Shown: positions 1 to 5,174 of the stretch, piece after piece
Position numbering within the stretch: position 1 is the stretch's first letter
Layout of the letters: every line of letters starts with the position of its first letter
Assembly (NCBI GenBank): GCA_003131365.1
Contig: PKVB01000143.1
Span: 25,400-30,573, forward strand
Source: Gemmatimonadota bacterium
GTDB lineage: Bacteria > Gemmatimonadota > Gemmatimonadetes > Gemmatimonadales > Gemmatimonadaceae
Length of the DNA stretch: 5,174 nucleotides
Direction of reading: 5' to 3'
Program-made: the position numbers and the translations under genes
Notes under the pieces: generated by a model
Seen by the model: the letters and a program-made list of their open reading frames with translations, nothing else
Database searches by the model: none
What the model was told of the DNA's origin: nothing

Positions 1-738
1 TAGGCTTGCCCGCTCCGCCCGCAGGACGTAGTACTCGCCGCGAAATGGGACAATTCGGATTCCCGGATCTACCCCGGCCAGCCGAGCGACGCGGTCGCAC
101 TGCAGGCCTGCGCAATTGATCAGCAGCGAGCCCCGCAGGAGACCGCCCGTGGTTTCGACAATCTGTGCGCTCTTCTCACGCCGGATGGCCAGGACTCTGT
201 GATTTACGCGGACCTCGCCTCCCAGCCTGGCCAACCGGCGGGCCATGCGCTCCGAGACCTGCGAATAGTTAACGACGCCGGTTTCCTCGACCCATAGTCC
301 GGCGAGTCCCCGTACTTCTGGCTCGCGCTCGCGTATCTCTTCGGGCGTTAGGCGCCGGACGGCCACGCCGTTAGCGTGGCCTCGCTCCTCAAGATCGGCC
401 AGGCGCGGCAGCTCGTCCTGTCGGACCGCCACCACCATCTTGCCGCATCGACGGTGAGGGATGCCCTCCTCCGCGCAAAAGCGATACATCGCCTCGAGTC
501 CCGCGCGGCACATTCGCGCTTTTGACGATCCCGGCTTGTAATAGAGACCCGAATGGATGACGCCGCTGTTGTGCCCAGTCTGGTGCAGCGCAAGGCGGTG
601 CTCTGCCTCCAGCACGATCGGCGGATGTCCCCGCTCAGCCATCGCGAGGGCGGTGGCGAGTCCCACGATTCCGCCCCCGATTACGATGGCTCCGTCGCGA
701 TCTGAATTAATTCTCTTTCGCCTTTGATTAACTCGCAC
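1..738 (-). CDS. lhgO: LhgO-type FAD-dependent oxidoreductase (L-2-hydroxyglutarate oxidase family), 3' end cut by window edge
   Basis: Known LhgO enzymes oxidise L-2-hydroxyglutarate to 2-oxoglutarate with bound FAD and pass electrons to the membrane quinone pool. The first 246 residues are visible; the family is about 400 long. An FAD-binding Rossmann motif, IGGGIVGLATA, lies at residues 20-30. The family signature HQTGHNSGVIHSG is at 52-64, followed by LYYKPGS, and PFRGEYY is at 231-237. These match LhgO closely and fit glycerol-3-phosphate dehydrogenases or other DAO-fold oxidases less well. There is no ATG near the N-terminus. I chose GTG at 738 because an in-frame TGA lies ten codons further upstream, but two TTG codons (748-753) are also possible. 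The gene starts 45 nt after the nucleotidyltransferase stop on the same strand, so it is probably the last visible gene of the same operon. Family membership is clear. LhgO-like proteins inside sugar loci may act on another hydroxy acid, so the substrate is inferred. Confidence 0.88.
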   Translation of the reverse strand, partial: MRVNQRRKRINSDRDGAIVIGGGIVGLATALAMAERGHPPIVLEAEHRLALHQTGHNSGVIHSGLYYKPGSSKARMCRAGLEAMYRFCAEEGIPHRRCGKMVVAVRQDELPRLADLEERGHANGVAVRRLTPEEIREREPEVRGLAGLWVEETGVVNYSQVSERMARRLARLGGEVRVNHRVLAIRREKSAQIVETTGGLLRGSLLINCAGLQCDRVARLAGVDPGIRIVPFRGEYYVLRAERASL

Positions 739-783
739 TGTAGCAGCCAACAAAGGCGCGCTACATCAGCAGCACCGCGTCGG

Positions 784-1719
784 CTAGGACGCGGCCGGCG
801 ATTTCACCGCTTCTGAGGATCCTCGAGAGACCAGAGTCAGAAAATCCCCACCGCCGTATTTTACCGCGGAGCCGGCCCCGAATGGACCTGTGCTCGCCGT
901 AGGCAGCGCTGGCTCAAGGGCAATTTCGCTGGCAATCGCCGAAGAATTCCGCCACACCTCCCACGGCGCCCTTCCCTTGGCGTAAAGCTCATCGAAGTGC
1001 TGCTTGTCTTTGAAGGTGTCCATCGACGCTGTAAAGCCGTCGTGCGCGTGCGTGAGCAGCTGGTGAGCCTGTATGAGGCGGTCGAACGGCTCCTGAACCA
1101 GCTCCTCGCCCGGCCGCATGTAGTCGAAGATCTCGCGCTTGAATAGAAAGAATCCGCCGTTGATTCTCAGATCGGTGTCCATCACAGGCTTGATCTCGCT
1201 CACTCTGCCGTCCGGTCTGGCAGAAACGGCATGAAAGCTCAGGTTGGGCCGAACGCTGACGAAGTTGGCGATCTTCCCGGCGGACTCGAACCGCTCGATC
1301 ACAGACGGCAGATGCATATCCGTGAGACCGTCCGCATAGTTTGCGAGAAAGGTCTCGTCACCGCGCAGATACTGGCGCACCGCCATTAGCCGCTGACCGA
1401 TGTTCGCGTTCACTCCCGTATCGGCGAACGTAATGCGCCAATCCGAGATGTCCCTGTTCATCAGCTCGACTTCGCGTCCCCCCTTCGAGAGGACGAAATC
1501 GTTGGAGCTGGTCTCTTCATAGTTGAGGAAAAACTTCTTGATCGCGTCCGCGCGATAGCCCAGACAGAGGATGAAATCCGTATGACCGTAGTGGGCGTAA
1601 TACTTCATCAAATGCCAGAGGATCGGACGATTCCCTATCGGCACCATCGGCTTGGGGATGTCCTCCCCAGCCTCTCGCAGCCGCATCCCAAGGCCGCCGC
1701 AGAAGATTACGACTTTCAT
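784..1719 (-). CDS. rfbF: Sugar-1-phosphate nucleotidyltransferase, RfbF-like (glucose-1-phosphate cytidylyltransferase family), with C-terminal extension
   Basis: This family joins a sugar-1-phosphate to an NTP, releasing pyrophosphate. The closest known type makes CDP-glucose, the entry to CDP-linked deoxysugars. The 311-residue cytoplasmic protein has the nucleotide-binding loop CGGLGMRLRE (7-16), with the conserved Arg13. The motif IPKPMVPIGNRPILWH (21-36) contains Lys23. DFILCLGYRADAIKKFF (48-64) and DTGVNANIGQRL (100-111) are also typical of RfbF. The usual YGDG metal-binding motif reads YADGLTD (128-134), keeping the Asp. The normal domain ends near APWEVWR at residue 257, about the usual family length; 54 further residues rich in Ala, Ser and Gly follow. 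The start at 1719 is preferred over an ATG at 1761 because MKVVIFCGGLG aligns with the family start and because this ATG overlaps the upstream stop as ATGA, implying translational coupling. Family is firm; choice of CTP and glucose-1-phosphate is inferred. Confidence 0.9.
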   Translation of the reverse strand: MKVVIFCGGLGMRLREAGEDIPKPMVPIGNRPILWHLMKYYAHYGHTDFILCLGYRADAIKKFFLNYEETSSNDFVLSKGGREVELMNRDISDWRITFADTGVNANIGQRLMAVRQYLRGDETFLANYADGLTDMHLPSVIERFESAGKIANFVSVRPNLSFHAVSARPDGRVSEIKPVMDTDLRINGGFFLFKREIFDYMRPGEELVQEPFDRLIQAHQLLTHAHDGFTASMDTFKDKQHFDELYAKGRAPWEVWRNSSAIASEIALEPALPTASTGPFGAGSAVKYGGGDFLTLVSRGSSEAVKSPAAS

Positions 1720-2774
1720 GCGACGCTGCCCGCGAGCACCGGGCTGTCGAGGGAAGTCCACCGCAGGGAATCATCGAGCAGCCCTTCCGATTGGAGGGCG
1801 CGAATCCGCTTGATCCTGAAGTACCGATCGCCGAGCAGTTCCTCTCGGGTCAGTCCGTTTCGCTTGAACGCGTCGCGGAGCTGTTCCATCCCGCGACGGA
1901 CGGTCCATTGGGGTTGATACTCCGGTAGCGTTCGCATCAACTTGCCGCAGTCCACCCGATAGCAACGCGGGTCCGGACCGCCGCCCTCAGCGTACCGGAC
2001 TTTGCTTCCCGGAACGACCTGCTCAACGAGCTCACCCAGATCGCGCACGCGATAATTCTCCTCGGAGCGCCCGACGTTGAACGCCTCGTTGTGCACCAGT
2101 TCACGGGGCGCGTGCAACACGGCCAGAAATGCGCTCGCGATGTCCTCGATGTGGACGAGCGGACGCCACGGCGTTCCGTCGCTCTGAATCAGGACGTCGC
2201 CGGTCGTGAAAGCGATCGCGACCAGGTTGTTCACCACCACATCGGCGCGCAGTCGGGGAGAAACACCATACGCGGTGGAATTGCGCAGAAACGTTGGACT
2301 GAAATCATCGTCTGCGAGCTTGGCCACGTCGCGCTCAAAGAGCACCTTCGACGTCCCGTACGGGGTTACCGGGTTGAATGCGGCCTCTTCGGTAAGCATC
2401 TCATCACCAGCAATCCCATAGAGGCTGCATGAAGATGCGAAGATGAAGCGCGGGACTCCGGCCTCCTTTGCAAGGCGCGCGAGACGAACAGAGCCCAGGT
2501 GATTGATATCGTAAGTGCACTGAGGGTTCACGTCGCCGAGCGGGTCGTTCGACAACGCGGCCAAATGCATCACCGCGTCGAAGCCACGCAGGTCGGAGAC
2601 CTGCACGTCTCGAAGGTCCATTCGCAGTGCATCAATCTGCGAGGCGTCAGGGCCGAATGTTCCTCCCTCGAACAGGAACGTGTCCAGCCCCACCACATCG
2701 TGCCCGGCTGCTCGCACCAGGGGCGCGAGAACGGAGCCGATGTACCCGTTATGACCGGTTATCAGGACGCGCAT
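1716..2774 (-). CDS. NAD-dependent epimerase/dehydratase (extended SDR), nucleotide-sugar modifying
   Basis: Extended SDR enzymes epimerise, dehydrate or reduce nucleotide sugars using a tightly bound NAD(P). The 352-residue protein opens with the Rossmann motif TGHNGYIG (6-13). Asp31 at the end of the second beta strand (VVGLD) suggests NAD rather than NADP. MHLAALSNDP (69-78) is the usual HxAA-type motif. SSCSLYG (114-120) and YGTSK (139-143) supply the Ser/Cys, Tyr139 and Lys143 of the active site. NSTAYGVSPRLR and the substrate-domain motif WRPLVHIEDI follow, then NEAFNVG. The start at 2774 is chosen because MRVLITGHNGYIG is the expected N-terminus; 48 extra codons to an upstream ATG at 2918 lie inside the preceding gene. 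It begins 2 nt after the dioxygenase stop and ends overlapping the nucleotidyltransferase start by 4 nt. The adjacent nucleotidyltransferase and divergent C-methyltransferase suggest a branched-sugar nucleotide as substrate. Whether it acts as a 4-epimerase, reductase or dehydratase cannot be read from the motifs. Confidence 0.9.
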   Translation of the reverse strand: MRVLITGHNGYIGSVLAPLVRAAGHDVVGLDTFLFEGGTFGPDASQIDALRMDLRDVQVSDLRGFDAVMHLAALSNDPLGDVNPQCTYDINHLGSVRLARLAKEAGVPRFIFASSCSLYGIAGDEMLTEEAAFNPVTPYGTSKVLFERDVAKLADDDFSPTFLRNSTAYGVSPRLRADVVVNNLVAIAFTTGDVLIQSDGTPWRPLVHIEDIASAFLAVLHAPRELVHNEAFNVGRSEENYRVRDLGELVEQVVPGSKVRYAEGGGPDPRCYRVDCGKLMRTLPEYQPQWTVRRGMEQLRDAFKRNGLTREELLGDRYFRIKRIRALQSEGLLDDSLRWTSLDSPVLAGSVA

Positions 2775-2776
2775 CT

Positions 2777-3706
2777 CTACGCCGCGCCGACCAGCGCTTC
2801 CATCCTTTCTGACGCGCCGACAAGAGGTGTTCCACTTTCGTAGCTGAGACACACTTCTTCGGAGATGTGGGCGAGGTCGGAAACCCGGAGATAGTCGCGC
2901 ATGGTAGTTCCGGTGCACTCCGAATCGATATTGGGTGCGCCACGGTTCGCCTTGACGTCCCCGAGATGGACCGTCCTGAAATCGATGCTGAACCGGGTGC
3001 GGCCAGAATCATTTGGAACACTGGAATGCATTTGCGCCCCGGAGAACAGGATCATGCCTCCCGGTGCCGGGAGGAGTCGAAGCTGCGGATCGAGTTCCAT
3101 CGGCTCTTCTGGTTTCGGCTGCACGCGGGTGTCGGTCTTCACATGCTTTGCCGCTTCCAGGCGACTGGTGCGGTTCCACTCTTCGTAGTTGTATATGCGG
3201 GATCCGTTCTTCACCGGCTTGTTCCAGTAGGCTGGATGGAAAGCCATCGCGTTGGAGGGCAAGACGGGGTAAATGGGCAGCCACCAGTTGATCTGGGACA
3301 TTGGCGCGGAATACCACGTGTCGCGATGCAGGTGAAAAGCGTACGCGATCCCGGATGTCAGGTAGTTCTCACTGGTGGACGTGCGCATCCGTGGGACGTC
3401 AAAATAAGTCTGCTCTGGATCGCACCCGGCCTCACTCAGGATTTCCTGAATGCACTGCTTGGAGTTCGGATGGTGGATGAACCTAGGCTTCAGGTCGGTG
3501 AGCAAAGCGGCGTACTCTTCGACCGGCATCTCGTGCTGCGCCAGTTCGGGATCCCGACCGTGGAACGCGTCTTCGATCATCTCCCTAGCCAGCGCCACCA
3601 GTTTTCTGGCCCCCGGCGAAGCGGTGTACACGAACAGTTGTCCGCTGTAAAGCAGATTGCGCCGCTCATTATCGGTGAGCGCGGGATCGAAGAAAACCGA
3701 ATTCAT
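2777..3706 (-). CDS. 2-oxoglutarate/Fe(II)-dependent dioxygenase, phytanoyl-CoA hydroxylase-like
   Basis: Enzymes of this fold couple oxidative decarboxylation of 2-oxoglutarate to hydroxylation (or another oxidation) of a small molecule or lipid. The 309-residue protein shows the iron-binding HxD motif in FHLHRDTW (His127, Asp129). A distal histidine lies in FSGAQMHSSVPN (His227). Eleven residues further, Arg238 in GRTRFSIDFR (235-244) is the expected 2-oxoglutarate carboxylate anchor. A strand-rich jelly-roll core with INWWLPIYPV (139-148) lies between. No signal peptide or membrane segment is seen, so it is probably cytoplasmic. ATG 3706 is preceded by a strong ribosome-binding site (AGGAAGG), whereas an in-frame ATG at 3826 would add 40 residues of non-coding-like sequence. 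It is the first gene of the minus-strand operon, directly ahead of the SDR gene (2-nt gap). A substrate cannot be named; a sugar nucleotide, glycan or lipid-linked substituent would fit the context. Confidence 0.82.
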   Translation of the reverse strand: MNSVFFDPALTDNERRNLLYSGQLFVYTASPGARKLVALAREMIEDAFHGRDPELAQHEMPVEEYAALLTDLKPRFIHHPNSKQCIQEILSEAGCDPEQTYFDVPRMRTSTSENYLTSGIAYAFHLHRDTWYSAPMSQINWWLPIYPVLPSNAMAFHPAYWNKPVKNGSRIYNYEEWNRTSRLEAAKHVKTDTRVQPKPEEPMELDPQLRLLPAPGGMILFSGAQMHSSVPNDSGRTRFSIDFRTVHLGDVKANRGAPNIDSECTGTTMRDYLRVSDLAHISEEVCLSYESGTPLVGASERMEALVGAA

Positions 3707-3710
3707 GTCG

Positions 3711-3717
3711 CCTTCCT
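3711..3717 (-). promoter_or_regulatory. Ribosome-binding site of the dioxygenase gene
   Basis: On the minus strand this reads AGGAAGG. Its AGGA core lies 7 nt ahead of the ATG at 3706. It decides the start of the dioxygenase gene against the longer in-frame ATG at 3826, which has no such site. Confidence 0.7.
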
Positions 3718-3749
3718 GGAAAGGGCGGTGCGTGTGATTTGGCGGGCTA

Positions 3750-3759
3750 GTCGCGCGAC
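3750..3759. repeat. 10-bp perfect palindrome, possible operator
   Basis: GTCGCGCGAC is its own reverse complement and lies 44 bp upstream of the dioxygenase start, where a regulator could bind. Short palindromes made of CG-rich words are expected by chance in DNA of this composition, so this is only a candidate. Confidence 0.2.
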
Positions 3760-4094
3760 CGCGGATTGACGGCCACTGCGGGCGGAATAGGCAACTCACG
3801 CGCCCGTACCAGATGTCGCAGAACACCCCTCAAAGCGAGACAAATCAGGGATTGGCAACCAAGGTGTAGCGTCCATCCGACAGGTTTGCGATTCAGAGCA
3901 ACACCGGTGTCTTTACTGGACGCTTCGCCCCCGAGTCCGGTGCGTCGAACACGGGCGTACGAATGCCAGGAAGACAAGATACGCGGCACAGCTATCGCCA
4001 TTGCCTGTTGGCACGGAGTTGACCCGAATGACATCAGATGGCGGCAGCCAACACGCTCCTGGACCGCCCGTAAACTGATGTAACGAACGCCTTT

Positions 4095-4099
4095 GGAGG
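4095..4099 (+). promoter_or_regulatory. Ribosome-binding site of the C-methyltransferase gene
   Basis: GGAGG ends 10 nt before the ATG at 4110, a slightly long but workable spacing. It supports that start, which leaves a 25-residue leader before the first zinc-ligand cysteine. Confidence 0.65.
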
Positions 4100-4109
4100 C
4101 TGAGAGTTG

Positions 4110-5174
4110 ATGACAGCAGTTAATGTGAGCCCCCATTCGATCGATTGGCCATCGGCCATTCCGAGCGCGCCCTCTTCAGGCCATTGCCGATTCTGCGGTA
4201 CGTCGTTCCGCCATCGCGTCATCGACCTGGGGATGTCGCCCTTATGCGAAAGTTTTCTGAGCCAGCACAGCCTCAACCGGATGGAGCCGTTCTACCCTCT
4301 GCACGTCTGGGTTTGCGAGAGCTGTTTCCTGGTACAGTTGGAGGAATACGTGGGTGGTGAGGAGATTTTCTCCGATTACGCCTACTTTTCGTCCTTCTCC
4401 GACTCCTGGTTGGACCACTGCCGCCGCTACGTGGACCAAATGATTACACAACTCGGGTTGACTGCCGACAGTGAAGTGCTGGAGATCGCGAGCAACGACG
4501 GCTATCTGCTGCAGTTCTTCGTGGAGCGAGGGATTCATGTCCTCGGTGTTGAGCCGGCCGCCAACGTCGCTAGGGTGGCGGAAAAGAAGGGGGTTCCGAC
4601 GATCGTAAAGTTCTTTGGACGGGAGACTGCGCGTGAACTCGCAGCCGGCGGTCACAAGCCCGATCTCATACTCGGCAACAACGTGCTCGCACAGGTCCCC
4701 GACCTCAACGACTTCGTTAGCGGGATCAAGATATTGCTGGCACCGACTGGAGTCGTGACTATCGAGTTCCCTCACCTGATGCGCACGATCGACGGAAATC
4801 AGTTCGACCAGGTTTACCACGAACACTTCTCCTATTTTTCATTGTACTCGGTCGAACGAATATTCGCCGGGCACGGTCTCCCGATCTACGACGTGGAAGA
4901 ACTCCCAACTCACGGGGGTTCAATTCGCATCTACGCGGGACATGCGGAAGACGGGTCGAAGAGTGTCACAAACCGTCTGCTCGCGCTCCGCGCGCGCGAG
5001 GCGGACGCTGGTGTGGACACGCTTGCGTACTACGCGGGGTTCGAGTCACGGGTGCGGGAGACCAAGAGAAAGCTCCTCGCATTTCTGATAGAGGCGAAAA
5101 ACGCAGGCAAGCGGGTCGTTGGCTATGGCGCCCCCGGGAAGGGCAATACACTGCTCAACTACTGCGGCATCCGA
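4110..5174 (+). CDS. SAM-dependent sugar C-methyltransferase, TylCIII-like, 3' end cut by window edge
   Basis: This family transfers a methyl group from S-adenosylmethionine to a ring carbon of a keto-deoxysugar nucleotide (C3 in TylCIII), creating a branched sugar. The first 355 residues are visible, of roughly 410 expected. The N-terminal zinc-binding domain has CRFCG (Cys26, Cys29) and CESC (Cys69, Cys72). The central SAM domain has motif I as LEIASNDGYLLQFF (124-137), with GVEPA (146-150) ending the next strand. The catalytic-loop motif YHEHFSYFS (236-244) carries the Tyr-His-Glu-His residues used for deprotonation in this family. THGGSIRIY (267-275) follows. The C-terminal domain begins and shows GYGAPGKGNTLLNY (338-351). 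It reads away from the other four genes but probably serves the same pathway. A GGAGG site supports the ATG. The family is firm; the sugar and the methylated position are inferred. Confidence 0.92.
   Translation, partial: MTAVNVSPHSIDWPSAIPSAPSSGHCRFCGTSFRHRVIDLGMSPLCESFLSQHSLNRMEPFYPLHVWVCESCFLVQLEEYVGGEEIFSDYAYFSSFSDSWLDHCRRYVDQMITQLGLTADSEVLEIASNDGYLLQFFVERGIHVLGVEPAANVARVAEKKGVPTIVKFFGRETARELAAGGHKPDLILGNNVLAQVPDLNDFVSGIKILLAPTGVVTIEFPHLMRTIDGNQFDQVYHEHFSYFSLYSVERIFAGHGLPIYDVEELPTHGGSIRIYAGHAEDGSKSVTNRLLALRAREADAGVDTLAYYAGFESRVRETKRKLLAFLIEAKNAGKRVVGYGAPGKGNTLLNYCGIR

Larger units (their letters stand above)
3707..4109. other. Divergent intergenic region, no supported gene
   Basis: About 400 bp lie between the divergent dioxygenase and C-methyltransferase genes. 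Open frames exist on both strands (for example 3766-4083 plus and 3747-4136 minus), but their translations are rich in Arg, Cys and Ser, show no domain and have no convincing ribosome-binding site. Because both flanking genes read outward, promoters for both should lie here, but I see no good paired -35/-10 hexamers. Small symmetrical sequences include GTCGCGCGAC (3750-3759) and a 4-bp-stem hairpin TGCC-TGTT-GGCA (4002-4013). The remainder shows nothing I can name. It is long for a window whose other junctions are 2 nt, a 4-nt overlap and 45 nt. Confidence 0.6.

Noticed and set aside
739..783. Possible terminator between the nucleotidyltransferase and the LhgO-like gene
   Set aside because: No GC-rich stem followed by a T-run is visible on the minus strand in these 45 nt.
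2775..2918. 48-codon N-terminal extension of the SDR gene (ATG at 2918)
   Set aside because: The extension lies inside the dioxygenase gene in another frame and precedes the canonical MRVLITG start of the Rossmann fold.
2867..3769. Plus-strand open frame of 300 codons opposite the dioxygenase gene
   Set aside because: It lies almost wholly antisense to a gene with an intact catalytic motif set and a ribosome-binding site, and its translation shows no recognisable domain. Long antisense frames are common in GC-rich DNA.
3707..3826. 40-codon N-terminal extension of the dioxygenase gene (ATG at 3826)
   Set aside because: There is no ribosome-binding site there, the residues look non-coding, and a strong AGGAAGG site precedes the ATG at 3706.
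4019..4024. TTGACC as a -35 box for the C-methyltransferase gene
   Set aside because: There is no -10-like hexamer at 16-18 bp downstream; the nearest candidate, TAAACT at 4071-4076, is far too distant.
3747..4136. Minus-strand frame of 129 codons and plus-strand frame 3766-4083 in the intergenic gap
   Set aside because: Their translations are rich in Arg, Cys and Ser, show no motif, and lack ribosome-binding sites. The minus frame also overlaps both flanking real genes' start regions.
4242..4826. Minus-strand open frame of 194 codons
   Set aside because: It is antisense to the C-methyltransferase, whose zinc, SAM and YHEH motifs are clear, and its translation shows no recognisable domain.

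Overview
The window is about 5.2 kb of moderately GC-rich (roughly 60%) bacterial DNA with tightly packed genes. It reads as part of a surface-polysaccharide or nucleotide-sugar locus. Nothing here fixes the taxon: there are no rRNA or tRNA genes, mobile elements or CRISPR arrays. A Gram-negative-type soil or aquatic bacterium is only a guess from GC content and gene content.

Layout. Four genes lie on the minus strand and are read right to left: a 2-oxoglutarate/Fe(II) dioxygenase of the phytanoyl-CoA hydroxylase type (3706 to 2777), an extended-SDR NAD-dependent sugar epimerase/dehydratase (2774 to 1716), a sugar-1-phosphate nucleotidyltransferase of the RfbF type (1719 to 784), and an FAD oxidoreductase of the LhgO (L-2-hydroxyglutarate oxidase) type whose 3' end is cut by the window edge (738 to 1). 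The first three are separated by 2 nt and then by a 4-nt ATGA overlap. The fourth follows after 45 nt, so a single transcript is likely. A divergent plus-strand gene (4110 to the right edge) encodes most of a TylCIII-type sugar C-methyltransferase, with an N-terminal zinc-binding domain, a central SAM domain and the start of the C-terminal domain. The roughly 400 bp between the divergent genes (3707-4109) has no convincing gene and presumably holds both promoters.

How the genes may work together. The nucleotidyltransferase would activate a hexose-1-phosphate, classically to CDP-glucose. The C-methyltransferase would add a methyl branch to a keto-sugar nucleotide, and the SDR would epimerise or reduce it. 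This suggests a C-methyl-branched (deoxy)sugar. The 4,6-dehydratase such a pathway needs is not in the window. The dioxygenase consumes 2-oxoglutarate and the LhgO-type enzyme can produce it, so their presence in one operon is notable, but a functional link is inference. The pathway assignment rests on recognisable motifs and gene order only.
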